The notes below the pieces were generated by a model. That model saw only the letters and a program-made list of their open reading frames with translations. It did no database searches and had not been told where the DNA came from. A stretch of DNA of 64,000 bases from Treponema berlinense. GTDB lineage: Bacteria > Spirochaetota > Spirochaetia > Treponematales > Treponemataceae. How positions within the stretch are numbered: the first letter of the stretch is position 1; every line of letters starts with the position of its first letter. Made by a program: the position numbers and the translations under genes. The stretch spans positions 49,976 through 113,975 of the forward strand of contig NZ_FUXC01000010.1 in the NCBI RefSeq assembly GCF_900167025.1. Reading direction: 5' to 3'. Positions 44,093-53,475 of this stretch are shown in pieces.

Positions 44093-45769
44093 TTATAGGT
44101 TTTCAAAGTTTTTTAGAAAAAAGTCGATTTCGTTGCTGATTCTTTTTAAAAAGCTCAGATTGCCGGCTTCAAACCTGTATCCGTCCGGAAAGTGCAGATA
44201 AAGATATTCTCTTTTTGACAGAAGATTTTCTATTTCTGCGCTTAGGTTTGGTTTTGGAGTTGGAAGGGCTTTTTCTCCTTTTGAAAGCAGCTCTTTTATT
44301 CTCAAAAGCGCATTTTTTTCTTCCAAAAGATATGCTTTTGTTTTGATTTTGATGCCGGAACTGGAACTGTTTTTTTTATTTTGCTCGTACAGGGCGTCAA
44401 ATTCGCCTTCTTTTTTTTGAATGAGCGGCTGGCAGAATTTTTCGATTTGTTCTGCGGTTACGGATGGAAGACCTAAGTTTAAGCCGGAAAATCCTGCATC
44501 GTAGAGTTTTTTTGAATCATGAAAATAATTTACAAAGAGCGTAGCGTAGTTTTTGAGCGCGGTGTCCGTTATTACAGGTCCATTTTTTCCTGGAACAGTT
44601 TTTGCGTCTGCCTTAAAAGCGGCATCGTAGTTTTCGACAGGCTTAAAGCGGTTTGAAGAAATCAGCCTTGCCGTGTGGGCAGGAGCGCCTCTTGCGTGCG
44701 TAAAACCAAGACTGTACGAAAAATCAAGTCCTGTAACAAAAACCGGCACATTTGAATCAAAACGCATAAAAAGAGCAAGATAGACTGCTGTAAGTCCAAC
44801 AGAACCGAGCGGCGGAATTTTTGCAGGAAGAATATTTTTTGATTCAGCATTTTTTAAAAATTCACTTTCCGAAAATTCCGAATAAAAATACAGGTGCCTT
44901 CCATTTGTATGGCGGAGAACTGCCGGCCTTGAAGCCAAATCGCTTATTATTGTAGCCTTTGTCCTGTTTGCGCCGATGTATGCTTTTTCAATCGCCAGCT
45001 GGGATTCAACTGCAATTATAAAATCTGGCTGAATTTTGTGTTTTAAAAGAACAGAAATCGCAGCATCAACCGCAAGAACCGTGCATTTTTGAAGCGTTTC
45101 TTTTGAAATTTTTGACAGAAAAGTTTCTGTACTTTCGCCGGCTCCAAAGACTATAAACGGTCTTAAAAAAAATGGCGAGGAATGAGGAATGCTCTGCTCT
45201 GCGGGAATTTCCCTTAAATTTCTAAAAAAATTTTTACAAAAGAGCCTGCCCATTTTTACGAGAGTAATCCGGTTTTTCCAAAATGAAGCGATAAAATTCT
45301 GAGAAAAAAGCGCGGTCTGAGAATACAAGGTTTTGTAAAAAAAAGTTCCTCCGCTCATTTCAATCAAAACCGTCCGTCTAAAATGCGGCAGAGTTTTTAT
45401 AAGCTCTTCTATTTTTGAAGGCGAGGTGAGCAGAATTTTTTTGGAATCTTGAGGACAGCTCTTTTTTATTTCGTTCAAATTTTTTTCTGCCAGTTCAAAA
45501 AGTTTTTTGTCTGCTTCTATTCCGAGAATAAGAGAATTTTCTGGAAGCTTACCCAAAAGCTCTTTTAAGCCGTACCACAGGCATGGAGAAAAGCAAAGGA
45601 TGAGAGTTTGGGGCAGAATGTCCAGATTAGCTATAGTCTGCTCAATTGCCTTTTGCGGAGAGTATTTTGAGTAAAGAAATCTGTTCTTGTATAAAACAGA
45701 AAAGCCCTGACCGGCTTTTACCAGACAGGGCTCTTCAGTTTCAATCATACCGGATTGTAAATTGTTCAA
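44093..45769 (-). CDS. MAF/DUF115 family protein (motility accessory factor, glycosyltransferase-like)
   Basis: The 558-residue protein has the DUF115 core in its middle: FIVFGAGESTETFL, LAVDAAISVLLKHKIQPDFI, IISDLASRP, and LGSVGLTAVYLAL with VFVTGLDFSYSLGFTHARG. These proteins modify flagellins with nonulosonic acids in other bacteria, or resemble a pterin diphosphokinase. The start is a TTG at 45769, or an ATG seven codons later. The gene begins six bases after the PPIase gene, so both are probably one operon. Confidence 0.82.
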   Translation of the reverse strand: MNNLQSGMIETEEPCLVKAGQGFSVLYKNRFLYSKYSPQKAIEQTIANLDILPQTLILCFSPCLWYGLKELLGKLPENSLILGIEADKKLFELAEKNLNEIKKSCPQDSKKILLTSPSKIEELIKTLPHFRRTVLIEMSGGTFFYKTLYSQTALFSQNFIASFWKNRITLVKMGRLFCKNFFRNLREIPAEQSIPHSSPFFLRPFIVFGAGESTETFLSKISKETLQKCTVLAVDAAISVLLKHKIQPDFIIAVESQLAIEKAYIGANRTKATIISDLASRPAVLRHTNGRHLYFYSEFSESEFLKNAESKNILPAKIPPLGSVGLTAVYLALFMRFDSNVPVFVTGLDFSYSLGFTHARGAPAHTARLISSNRFKPVENYDAAFKADAKTVPGKNGPVITDTALKNYATLFVNYFHDSKKLYDAGFSGLNLGLPSVTAEQIEKFCQPLIQKKEGEFDALYEQNKKNSSSSGIKIKTKAYLLEEKNALLRIKELLSKGEKALPTPKPNLSAEIENLLSKREYLYLHFPDGYRFEAGNLSFLKRISNEIDFFLKNFENL

Positions 45770-45775
45770 TTTTTT

Positions 45776-47242
45776 TTAGTTTTTCATCATTTTTGTAAAG
45801 AAAACATTTGCAACGTCGTTCTTTACTTTGTCGCTGGAAAGCAATGCCATCTGGAGCGAATAAGAATCGATAGAATTAACTGCGCCGGCAAGTTCTTCTT
45901 TTTTCGAATCTGTCAAATTGTCTTTCTGAGTACCAGTTGCTTTTACTACAAGAATTGAATCTCCTGAAACAACAGGTTCAGAAACATCTCCGTTTTTGAG
46001 GGCAAATGCTTTTTTCAAAAGATTTTCGTTTGTAGAAGCGCCAGAAATCGAAGCAAATTCTTCTGGAAGAGAGCCGAGCATTGAGTCGTTTGCGTAGTTG
46101 AGCGCAAAAGCTGGAACTTTTACAACTTTTGCACCGTTAGATTTGCCGGCAGCTTCAAAACCTTTCTTTTCAGCGTCAGAAGCGACAGCCTTTGCTTTTT
46201 CGATAAAATAGTTTTCGATTAAAGAAGTTTCGTTTTCGTTGATGTAAGAGCGGACTGTGGCAATAACAGCTGAATCTGTAAAGTCTGGTTCAGTTTTAAT
46301 CAAATCGTTGTGGAAAATTGAATATCCGGCAGAAGTTTCGACAACTCCGCTAGTCTGGTTCAATTCGAGAGCAAAAAGAGCCTTTTCATCGTCTTCTTTT
46401 GTAACGATATTCTGAATCTGATAACCATAATTTGAAGAAAGTTTTCCGTCTGCTCCAGAATATGCTTTGTCAGAATATTCAGAAACTGCATCTGAAAAAG
46501 TGATTTCTTCTTTTGCGAGCTGGTTCAGGATTGATTTTGCCTTTGACTGGTCTTTTACTGTGATTACAGAAAAATTGTATTTTGTGAACTTGTCTTTATT
46601 TTCTGCGCCAAAAGCTTTTACCTGAGACTCTGGATAGTCCTTTTTGTCAAAAACTGCAAGGTCAAAAGAGCGCTTTTCTGAAGCCATTTTCTCAAAGAAT
46701 TCTTTTTCTGCGTCAGAAGATTTTAAGCCGTAAAGAGTATGGCCCGCATATTTAGATTGAGTTCCCAAAAAGTCTTCGCCGCATCTGTTCCAGATTAAGC
46801 CGCGTGTAAGGTCCTGCTGCAATTTGCTTTTGTCATCTGCGCTGTAGCTGTTGTAGATTTCTGGAGAATAGTTGCCTTTTTCATCAGTAAAATACTGGTA
46901 CATCTGGCGAGCCACGCTTTCTTTTGAAGGTTCCCAGCCTGATTTTTTTACGTTGTCTGCATATGCAATGGCCTGAACAGCCGAAACAAAAGCGTAATTA
47001 TAGATTGTGTAGTAGTCAGAATCTTTTAAGTCAATTCCCTGTCTTCTGTACATTTCGGTGTAATTTGCAACTGCATTTGCAAATTCGCTTCCCTGTTTGT
47101 ATTCAATTTTTTTGTTTCCGTATTTTCCAAAAACAAGAGAGTCCTGACCTGCTCCCTGTGCCATTGCTGGAATAAAAATAAAGGTGATGGCAGATAAAAT
47201 CAAAATGATTACAGAGCCAATGAAAAGCATTGTTTTTTTCAT
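45776..47242 (-). CDS. Membrane-anchored parvulin/SurA-type peptidyl-prolyl isomerase
   Basis: The 488-residue protein has one N-terminal transmembrane segment (FIGSVIILILSAITFIFI) and a SurA/PpiD-like helical chaperone part. A PpiC-like module is centred on NKDKFTKYNFSVITVKDQ, FSDAVSEYSDKAYSGADGKL and TSGVVETSAGYSIF. It probably helps envelope proteins fold in the periplasm. A strong promoter lies 90 bases upstream. It is followed by the MAF-like gene. Confidence 0.82.
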   Translation of the reverse strand: MKKTMLFIGSVIILILSAITFIFIPAMAQGAGQDSLVFGKYGNKKIEYKQGSEFANAVANYTEMYRRQGIDLKDSDYYTIYNYAFVSAVQAIAYADNVKKSGWEPSKESVARQMYQYFTDEKGNYSPEIYNSYSADDKSKLQQDLTRGLIWNRCGEDFLGTQSKYAGHTLYGLKSSDAEKEFFEKMASEKRSFDLAVFDKKDYPESQVKAFGAENKDKFTKYNFSVITVKDQSKAKSILNQLAKEEITFSDAVSEYSDKAYSGADGKLSSNYGYQIQNIVTKEDDEKALFALELNQTSGVVETSAGYSIFHNDLIKTEPDFTDSAVIATVRSYINENETSLIENYFIEKAKAVASDAEKKGFEAAGKSNGAKVVKVPAFALNYANDSMLGSLPEEFASISGASTNENLLKKAFALKNGDVSEPVVSGDSILVVKATGTQKDNLTDSKKEELAGAVNSIDSYSLQMALLSSDKVKNDVANVFFTKMMKN

Positions 47243-47331
47243 GATAAAAACGTCCTTTTTTACTATTTTTTCGAGTATTTAAAAAAGCCTTGCTCAAAAA
47301 AACATAAACTTTTTTAAAAAACAGTAACATA

Positions 47332-47361
47332 ATTTTATCATTCAGAGCGTGGTGCTGTCAA
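47332..47361 (-). promoter_or_regulatory. Promoter of the PPIase-MAF operon
   Basis: On the minus strand a perfect TTGACA and TAAAAT are separated by 18 bases. Just upstream (47390-47420) lie three imperfect copies of GCATATCG. Confidence 0.8.
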
Positions 47362-47438
47362 TTGACGGTTTTTCCTTTCTTATATATGCCCGATATGCGC
47401 GATATGTGCGGATTTTTTTTATTTTTGTTTCTGATTTT

Positions 47439-48161
47439 TCAATAAACGACCATCCTGTAGCAGCCCCGGCTTGAACGGAAAATTTTTATTTTTGTCGCGG
47501 AATCAGTTTCAATCTGGTTTTTTAATCTTGAAATATACGAATAGACAGACGATTTATGGTCAAAAAAATTCTTTTTGTTTCTGAACAAAACTTTTTCGAG
47601 TTCGGACAAGCTCATGTCTTTTGTTCTGTTTTTGTACATGTATTCAAAAAGCTGAAAAAGCACAGGCGAAAGATTGTTCCTGAATCTAAAATCCAGAAGG
47701 TCAATTTCGCGCTGAGTTTCGCTGCCCCTGAGTTTTTCCCATCCGACCGGAACTGCCGGCTGCAAAAGCGAAATATGCCGTTTTACGCTCGGATCGCAGA
47801 TTATTTCATTTAATTTTTTGAGCGTCGGAATACAGTTTTTCGGAAAATTAAACTGGTAATAAAGCTCATTTTGGCTTATCCAGTGGTTTATCCGTTCATC
47901 GTCGGGTGAAGAAGGGTCATTGTAATAAATTATGGGAATTTTCTTTCCCATTTCAAAAATCGATTCAAAAAGATTAAAGCAGCAGCCGCTTATAAGGGTA
48001 AAATCGCAGACAATCATATCAATCTGACAATTAAAATCCTGAATGCTCTTGTACAACAAACTCCAGTCGTCCTGCAGATAGCAACGGCAGCCAGAATTTT
48101 CGAGCCTTTCCATAATAAGGCGGCAGACATTCTTTTCACGAGTCAAAAAGCAGATTTCCAT
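47439..48161 (-). CDS. Orphan response-regulator-like transcription factor
   Basis: The 240-residue protein has an N-terminal receiver-like domain (MEICFLTREKNVCRLIMERL, then DMIVCDFTLISG with a possible phospho-Asp, and IPIIYYNDPSS). The C-terminal winged-helix segment resembles the OmpR type (LSPVLFQLFEYMYKNRTKDM, VYSYISRLKNQIE, GCYRMVVY). Several acidic-pocket residues are hard to see, so it may act without a kinase. None is nearby. GGAGAG before the ATG at 48161 fixes the start over one at 48176. It may control the PPIase operon downstream. Confidence 0.7.
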   Translation of the reverse strand: MEICFLTREKNVCRLIMERLENSGCRCYLQDDWSLLYKSIQDFNCQIDMIVCDFTLISGCCFNLFESIFEMGKKIPIIYYNDPSSPDDERINHWISQNELYYQFNFPKNCIPTLKKLNEIICDPSVKRHISLLQPAVPVGWEKLRGSETQREIDLLDFRFRNNLSPVLFQLFEYMYKNRTKDMSLSELEKVLFRNKKNFFDHKSSVYSYISRLKNQIETDSATKIKIFRSSRGCYRMVVY

Positions 48162-48299
48162 AGACAATCTCTCCAAATTTGTCTTACCAGTCTTTAAGAT
48201 TTTCGACTTTTTCCAAAAAAACTAAAGAATTTTTTATTTATAAGGAGGCGCACAACTTTTCTTTCAAAAAACACTTGCCGGTTATGCAAAAAATTTTTG

Positions 48300-48392
48300 T
48301 AAAAACGGCTGTCCGCGGCTACAGCGTCTTACGCGCTTTCGGTGTTTGCACACACACGCTTCCGCGTGTCCGCTACCATCCGGCGCCAAATA
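48300..48392. repeat. GC-rich intergenic element
   Basis: This GC-rich patch (GGCTGTCCGCGGCTACAGCG, ACACGCTTCCGCGTGTCCGC) has small inverted repeats in an AT-rich gap. It resembles the other elements in style, but I see no long match to a particular one. Confidence 0.45.
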
Positions 48393-48401
48393 AAAAAATG
48401 C

Positions 48402-48435
48402 AAAAAAAAATCTGTCAGAACGACAGATTTTTTTT
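48402..48435 (-). terminator. Terminator of tRNA-Pro
   Basis: AAAAAAATCTGTC and GACAGATTTTTTT form a perfect hairpin three bases past the tRNA 3' end. Confidence 0.85.
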
Positions 48436-48438
48436 ATA

Positions 48439-48511
48439 TCGGGTATGGCGGATTCGAACCGCCGACCCCTAACTCCCGAAGCTAGTGCGCTACCAGCTGC
48501 GCTAATACCCG
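48439..48511 (-). tRNA. tRNA-Pro (CGG)
   Basis: The 73-base cloverleaf on the minus strand has acceptor CGGGTAT/ATACCCG with discriminator A, anticodon loop TTCGGGA (anticodon CGG) and T arm GGCGGTTCGAATCCGCC. CCA is not encoded. Confidence 0.93.
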
Positions 48512-48530
48512 ATTTTTCTTTTTTTAATAA

Positions 48531-48558
48531 AAAAACCTTCCTCATCGAGGAAGGTTTT
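48531..48558 (-). terminator. Terminator between tRNA-Asp and tRNA-Pro
   Basis: AAACCTTCCTC and GAGGAAGGTTT form a perfect 11-pair hairpin with T on both sides, so it can work in both directions. It separates two tRNA genes that would otherwise form one unit. Confidence 0.85.
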
Positions 48559-48560
48559 TG

Positions 48561-48636
48561 ACGCGAGCAGCGGGGCTCGAACCCGCGATCTCCGGCGTGA
48601 CAGGCCAGCGCGATAACCAACTTCGCTATGCCCGCG
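48561..48636 (-). tRNA. tRNA-Asp (GUC)
   Basis: The 76-base cloverleaf has acceptor CGCGGGC/GCTCGCG (one G-U), anticodon arm CTGGC/GCCGG with loop CTGTCAC (anticodon GTC) and T arm GCGGGTTCGAGCCCCGC. The base after the acceptor stem reads T, unlike the usual G of Asp tRNAs. CCA is not encoded. Confidence 0.88.
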
Positions 48637-48741
48637 TGATGTATTTATATTAGCAAAACGAATTATTTACGTCAATAGCATTTTTAAAAATTTTTTAATT
48701 TTTTTTAAATTTTTTTGTTTTCATTTTTTTTCCAAAAAGAC

Positions 48742-48790
48742 AAAAAAAATCCACGGTTGTAAAACTTTTTGTTTGTTTTGACCGTGGATT
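48742..48790 (-). terminator. Terminator of pncB
   Basis: On the minus strand AATCCACGGT and ACCGTGGATT form a perfect 10-pair stem followed by a T run. Confidence 0.88.
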
Positions 48791-48798
48791 GATTCGGA

Positions 48799-50262
48799 CT
48801 ATTTTATTCTTTTTTCAATAAAGTCCAACTTTAGATTTTTCATTGCTTTTGACAGGCTTACTTTGTAAATATGAGGATTTAAAATCCGCTTGTAAGAAGC
48901 ATCCAGCGTTTCGAGCTGCTGTTGTGCTGTTTCGTGCGCAAGGCGGATTACTTTTCCAGCAGGCTGTTTTGCTTCAATCCTGCTGCCGTTTTCTACAACT
49001 TTGTGCAAAAGCGGCTCGATTTTTGCAGCCGTAAATGTAAACTGACGGTAGTCAATCATCGGATGGTAGTAGCGGTATTCTTTTCCGGCTTCGATTTTTT
49101 CATCTTCTGTTGCGATTATGTCGGCTTTTGCATTGCCTTCTTCATCGTACAGACGATATACATTTTTTATTCCAGGATTTGTGTTTTTCTCAGGATTGTC
49201 TGAAAATTTCATTGCAGGAATATTCTTGCCGGAAGTCTTGTCAAATCTTGCAGCCAGCTTGTAAACGCCTGTAAAACTGGCCTCGTTTCCTCCAGTCACC
49301 ATGTGAGTTCCAACGCCCCAGCTGTTGATTGGTGTGTTTTGCTGAACAAGAGTCTCGACAATTTCTTCTGTAAGTTCGTTTGAGACTGTGATTGTTGCCT
49401 GCGGAAATCCTGCCTTGTCCAGTTCTTTGCGGACTTCTGCCGTAAGATAGGAAATATCTCCAGAATCAAGCCTTACACCGAAGTTGTAGCCTTTTTCTAC
49501 GAGCTTTGCTCCGACTTTGATTGCATTTTTTATGCCAGAGCGGAGAGTGTCGTAGGTGTCGATTAAGAAAATCGCCTTTTGAGGATAAAGTTTTGCGTAT
49601 GCTTCGAACGCTTCGAGTTCAGACGGAAAAGCCATAATCCAGGAATGAGCCATTGTTCCCATTACCGGAATATCGTAGAGTTTTCCTGCCAGAGTGTTTG
49701 AAGTTCCTGCTGCTCCGCCGATAAAACTTGCGCGTGTTGCGCTCATTCCGCCGTCTGGTCCTTGCGCGCGTCTTAAACCGAATTCCATTATTGCGCCTTT
49801 TTTGCTTGCAAGCCAGATTCTTGCTGTTTTTGTTGCAATAAGGCTCTGGAAATTTATGTGGTTCAAAACCAGCGCCTCGACAATCTGCGCTTCAATAAGT
49901 TTTGCGTGGATTCTGACAATCGGTTCCTGAGGAAATATAACCGAACCTTCTCTAAAAGCGTAAACATCGCCGCTAAAACGGAAAGTTTTCAGGTATTCAA
50001 GAAAATCCGGTTCAAAAATTTTCTGCTGCCTTAAAAATTCAATATCGCTTGAACTAAAAGTAAAATCTGTGATTGCGTCTAAAAGCGTATCAAGACCGGC
50101 AAAAATTGAAAAACCGCCGTTAAATGGCTGTCTTCTGAAAAACATGTCAAAAACAACGTCCTGATTCATGTCGTTTTTCCAGTAGCCCTGAGCCATTGTC
50201 AATTCATAAAAGTCGGTGAAGAGAGCACTGTTTATGGTGCTGTTTTCGATTTTTTCGTTCAT
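48799..50262 (-). CDS. pncB: Nicotinate phosphoribosyltransferase
   Basis: The 487-residue enzyme makes nicotinate mononucleotide from nicotinate and PRPP, feeding the pathway that nadD continues. Motifs include FTDFYELTMAQGYW at the N-terminus, FGLRRAQGPDGGMSATRASF, and VRLDSGDISYL with NELTEEIVETL. AGGAGAA lies 11 bases before the ATG. The 280 bases upstream hold four hairpins, the last directly before that ribosome-binding site, which suggests control of this gene. Confidence 0.95.
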   Translation of the reverse strand: MNEKIENSTINSALFTDFYELTMAQGYWKNDMNQDVVFDMFFRRQPFNGGFSIFAGLDTLLDAITDFTFSSSDIEFLRQQKIFEPDFLEYLKTFRFSGDVYAFREGSVIFPQEPIVRIHAKLIEAQIVEALVLNHINFQSLIATKTARIWLASKKGAIMEFGLRRAQGPDGGMSATRASFIGGAAGTSNTLAGKLYDIPVMGTMAHSWIMAFPSELEAFEAYAKLYPQKAIFLIDTYDTLRSGIKNAIKVGAKLVEKGYNFGVRLDSGDISYLTAEVRKELDKAGFPQATITVSNELTEEIVETLVQQNTPINSWGVGTHMVTGGNEASFTGVYKLAARFDKTSGKNIPAMKFSDNPEKNTNPGIKNVYRLYDEEGNAKADIIATEDEKIEAGKEYRYYHPMIDYRQFTFTAAKIEPLLHKVVENGSRIEAKQPAGKVIRLAHETAQQQLETLDASYKRILNPHIYKVSLSKAMKNLKLDFIEKRIK

Positions 50263-50277
50263 TTTTATTTTTCTCCT

Positions 50278-50425
50278 AATAAAAAGTCAAGATTAAAACT
50301 TCAGTTTTAGGATTGACTTTTTATTGCAATTTCGTAGCAAAGTGAGAAATTGCAGTTGATTAGTAAGTTTGCAACGCAAACTTCTAAAGATAAAAACAGA
50401 CGCCATTTTCGGCTGTTTTTATCTT
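50278..50425 (-). promoter_or_regulatory. Array of four perfect hairpins in the copA-pncB gap
   Basis: Inverted repeats: AATAAAAAGTCAA (50278) with its complement at 50313, enclosing AAAACT/AGTTTT; TGCAATTTC (50325) with GAAATTGCA (50346); AAGTTTGC/GCAAACTT (50365-50383); AAGATAAAAACAG (50387) with CTGTTTTTATCTT (50413). On the minus strand the last one met before pncB ends right at AGGAG. It may combine the copA terminator with a structured pncB leader. It matches no riboswitch I recognise. Confidence 0.6.
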
Positions 50426-50545
50426 ACATCCTGTTGAGTTTTTACTAAAAAAATGAAAGTTTTCTTCAGCGTTTACCGTCTTCATAAGCGATAAAAACCG
50501 GCTTTCTAAATTTTTTGTCCACATTTTAAAGATTTTTTTTCTTAT

Positions 50546-50770
50546 TTACAAGTTTAAACCGGCATAAGTGTAACCGGCGTCTGTAATCGCCTTTTCAAAT
50601 TCGCTTTCTGAAACGTCCTTTGAAAGTTTTACTGTAACCTGCGAAGTTTTGTGGTCTGGAGAGGCTGTTTCTACGCCTTCGATTTTTTCGAGTGCTTTTT
50701 TTACGTGGTTTTCGCAGTTGCAGCACATCATTCCTTCGACTTTTAATGTTTTTTCTGTTAATTCTGCCAT
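50546..50770 (-). CDS. Possible internal start giving a separate CopZ-like copper chaperone
   Basis: Within the copA frame an ATG at 50770 is preceded by AGGAGG at an eight-base distance. Starting there gives 74 residues ([19 protein letters not shown] onward), the usual size of CopZ with a Cys16-x-x-Cys19 copper site. The cell could thus make both a fused and a free chaperone from one gene. Whether the internal start is used is inferred, not shown. Confidence 0.5.
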   Translation of the reverse strand: MAELTEKTLKVEGMMCCNCENHVKKALEKIEGVETASPDHKTSQVTVKLSKDVSESEFEKAITDAGYTYAGLNL

Positions 50771-53113
50771 TTTTGTGGCCTCCTGTTTATTTTTATTTTC
50801 CGCAGAAACCTCATTTTGTGCAGTTAAAGCGGATTTTTTGCTTTTTTTATGTTTTGAATTCCGTAAATTGAAAAAATTCAATCTGAGCGCATTTGTCACA
50901 ACGCAAAAACTTGAAAGGCTCATTGCCGCCGCTCCAAACATCGGATTCATTTCCAAGCCAAAAAGTTTTATGTATGCGCCTGCGGCAATTGGAATTAAAA
51001 GAATATTGTAAAAAAATGCCCAGAAAAGGTTTTCGTGAATATTTTTTACAGTTTTTTTGCTGAGCCGGATTGCGTAGCTTACGTCCAGAAGACTGTTTTT
51101 TATAAGGACAACATTTGCCGCATCGATTGCAACATCTGTTCCAGAGCCGATTGCCATTCCCGTGTCTGCCGCTGTAAGAGCCGGAGCATCGTTTATTCCA
51201 TCTCCGACCATGCAGACTTTTCCTTTTTTCTTGAATTCGAGAACTTTTTCTGCTTTTTTGTCTGGAAGAACGCCTGCAATCACTTCATCAACACCTGCCT
51301 GGGCGCCGATTGCACGGGCTGTTTTTTCGTTATCGCCTGTGAGCATCGCGACAAAAATTCCCAGATTCTTTAATTCTTCAATGGCTTTTGAACTGTCGCT
51401 TTTTATCACATCTGCCACGGCTATAATTCCCAAAAGCCTGTCTTCTTCTGCAAAAAATAGCGGAGTTTTTCCTTGATTTGCGGCTTTTTCCGCAAGAATT
51501 TTTGATTTTTCGCTTACATTGGAAATTTTTGACTGAATAAAGCTCAAGTTTCCGCCGTAAAGTTTTTTTCCTTCAAGAATTGCCGAAAGTCCGTTTCCGG
51601 GAATGGCTGTAAAGTCCGAAGTTTGTTTTAATTCAATTTTTTCTTCTCCGGCTTTTTTTAGCACTGCCTTTGCAAGCGGATGCCCGCTTTTTGATTCGAG
51701 AGAAGAGGCTTTTTCCAAAAGTTCGCGTTCAGAAACTTCAAATGCAAAAATGTCGGTTACAAGAGGCTCTCCCTTTGTGATTGTTCCGGTTTTGTCCAAA
51801 ACTACAATTTTTGACTTTCCTGCTTGTTCAAGCGCTGCGGAAGTTTTGAACAGAATTCCGTTTTTTGCGCCGATTCCGTTTCCGACCATTATTGCGACTG
51901 GAGTTGCAAGCCCGAGCGCGCAAGGACAGCTTACGACAAGAACGGTTATTGCGCGGTTTAGGGCGAATGAAATCTCTTCACCTGCAAAAACCCAGGCTAA
52001 AAATGTAAAAATCGAAATTAAAATTACCGCCGGAACGAAAATCCCGGAAACTTTGTCCGCAATTTTAGCAATCGGAGCTTTTGTTGCCGCAGCGTCGCTT
52101 ACCATTTGGATTATCTGCGAAAGAGTTGTGTCTTCTCCGACTTTTACGGCCCTGCATTTTATAAAGCCTGTCTGATTTAGCGTTGCCGCGCAGACTTTAT
52201 CGCCGTTTTTTTTGTCGACAGGAATTGATTCTCCTGTGAGAGCTGATTCGTTTACGGAGCAACTTCCTTCAATAATGATTCCGTCGGCAGGAATGTTTTC
52301 TCCAGGGCGGACTACAAAAATATCGCCTTTTTGAACTTCTTCTATTTTTACGGTTTTTTCTGCGCCGTTTTTTAGGAGAACTGCGGTTTTTGGAGAAAGC
52401 TTCATGAGGCTTTTGAGCGCGTCTGTCGTCTTTCCTTTGGAAATTGATTCTAGAAGTTTTCCGACTGTTATAAGAGTTACAATCATTGCCGCGCTTTCAA
52501 AATAAAAACCGTTCATAAGTTTTAGAGTGCGCGCGCTGTCCGTCAGTAAAACCGAATCCGTCATCTCAAAAAGCACAAAAACGCTGTAGACAAACGAAAC
52601 TCCGGAACCAAGGGCGACGAGAGTGTCCATGTTTGGCGCAAGATGTATAAGACTTTTAAATCCGGAAACGAAGAATTTTTTATTTACGAGCATTATGAGA
52701 GCCGAGAGAATCATCTGTAAAATTCCCATTGCAACGTGATTTCCGCCGTTTTTGGTGAACCAGGCTGGAATCGGCCAGTCTAACATCATGTGTCCCATGC
52801 TAAAATACATTAGGACTGACAGCAGCAAAACCGACCAGACGAGCCTTTTTTTCAAGAGCTGAGTCTCGCTGTCTTCGGTCGGAGCCTGGCCTTGAGTTGA
52901 ATTGCTTTTTTTTGATGAAAATTTCTGCGCTTTGTAGCCGGCTTTTTCGACAGCATTTATTATTTTTTCGGAAGAGGCTTCTCCTTCAACTCCCATGGAA
53001 TTTGTCAGAAGGCTTACTGTGCAGGAATTGACTCCCGGAACTTTTAAAACCGCTTTTTCAACTCTTGCAACGCAGGCCGCGCAGGACATTCCTGTTACTA
53101 TGTATTTATCCAT
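50546..53113 (-). CDS. copA: Copper-exporting P1B ATPase with C-terminal CopZ-like domain
   Basis: The 855-residue pump exports Cu(I). An N-terminal metal-binding domain ([12 protein letters not shown]) is followed by the ATPase core: TGESIPV, the membrane motif [10 protein letters not shown], the phosphorylation site [20 protein letters not shown] and [10 protein letters not shown]. After the last membrane segment and a Lys-rich linker, a second metal-binding domain ([19 protein letters not shown]) forms the C-terminus, an unusual position. That part looks like a complete CopZ chaperone with its own ribosome-binding site. The gene follows csoR by 14 bases and should be induced by copper. Confidence 0.95.
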   Translation of the reverse strand: MDKYIVTGMSCAACVARVEKAVLKVPGVNSCTVSLLTNSMGVEGEASSEKIINAVEKAGYKAQKFSSKKSNSTQGQAPTEDSETQLLKKRLVWSVLLLSVLMYFSMGHMMLDWPIPAWFTKNGGNHVAMGILQMILSALIMLVNKKFFVSGFKSLIHLAPNMDTLVALGSGVSFVYSVFVLFEMTDSVLLTDSARTLKLMNGFYFESAAMIVTLITVGKLLESISKGKTTDALKSLMKLSPKTAVLLKNGAEKTVKIEEVQKGDIFVVRPGENIPADGIIIEGSCSVNESALTGESIPVDKKNGDKVCAATLNQTGFIKCRAVKVGEDTTLSQIIQMVSDAAATKAPIAKIADKVSGIFVPAVILISIFTFLAWVFAGEEISFALNRAITVLVVSCPCALGLATPVAIMVGNGIGAKNGILFKTSAALEQAGKSKIVVLDKTGTITKGEPLVTDIFAFEVSERELLEKASSLESKSGHPLAKAVLKKAGEEKIELKQTSDFTAIPGNGLSAILEGKKLYGGNLSFIQSKISNVSEKSKILAEKAANQGKTPLFFAEEDRLLGIIAVADVIKSDSSKAIEELKNLGIFVAMLTGDNEKTARAIGAQAGVDEVIAGVLPDKKAEKVLEFKKKGKVCMVGDGINDAPALTAADTGMAIGSGTDVAIDAANVVLIKNSLLDVSYAIRLSKKTVKNIHENLFWAFFYNILLIPIAAGAYIKLFGLEMNPMFGAAAMSLSSFCVVTNALRLNFFNLRNSKHKKSKKSALTAQNEVSAENKNKQEATKMAELTEKTLKVEGMMCCNCENHVKKALEKIEGVETASPDHKTSQVTVKLSKDVSESEFEKAITDAGYTYAGLNL

Positions 53114-53127
53114 AAATTTTCCTTTTG

Positions 53128-53436
53128 TTATTTCATAAGTTTTTGAAGAATTTCTACAAGCTCGCCGACTGTTTCTGTTTTTCCGTCTTTAATGTCGTTT
53201 ACTACGCAGGAATTTATGTGTTCTGCCAAAAGAACTCTGTTGAACGAGTTTAATGCCGCATTCACCGCCGAAACCTGAATCAAAATGTCCGGACAGTAGG
53301 CATTGTTTTCGAGCATTTTTTTTATTCCGCGGATTTGGCCTTCGATGCGGTTGAGCCTGTTTGAAAGAATCTTAAACTCTTCCGGGCTTCTTTTTTTTGT
53401 TCTTGTTGAACAGCAGCATTCGTCTTTTGATTCCAT
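53128..53436 (-). CDS. csoR: CsoR-type copper-sensing repressor
   Basis: The 102-residue DUF156 protein has the Cu(I) ligands Cys48, His73 and Cys77 ([16 protein letters not shown]) and the usual helix pattern ([18 protein letters not shown]). Copper binding releases it from its operator, located in its own promoter. An additional CCC near the N-terminus (residues 7-9) is unusual. AAGGAAA precedes the ATG. It forms an operon with copA. Confidence 0.94.
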   Translation of the reverse strand: MESKDECCCSTRTKKRSPEEFKILSNRLNRIEGQIRGIKKMLENNAYCPDILIQVSAVNAALNSFNRVLLAEHINSCVVNDIKDGKTETVGELVEILQKLMK

Positions 53437-53475
53437 TATAGTTTCCTTATTTTGTTATATTTTTCTGGAAAATAT

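Noticed and set aside
48179..48620. Open frames over the two tRNA genes
   Set aside because: They consist of tRNA sequence and terminators.
51603..52175. 190-codon plus-strand frame inside copA
   Set aside because: It is a shadow of the conserved ATPase core on the other strand.
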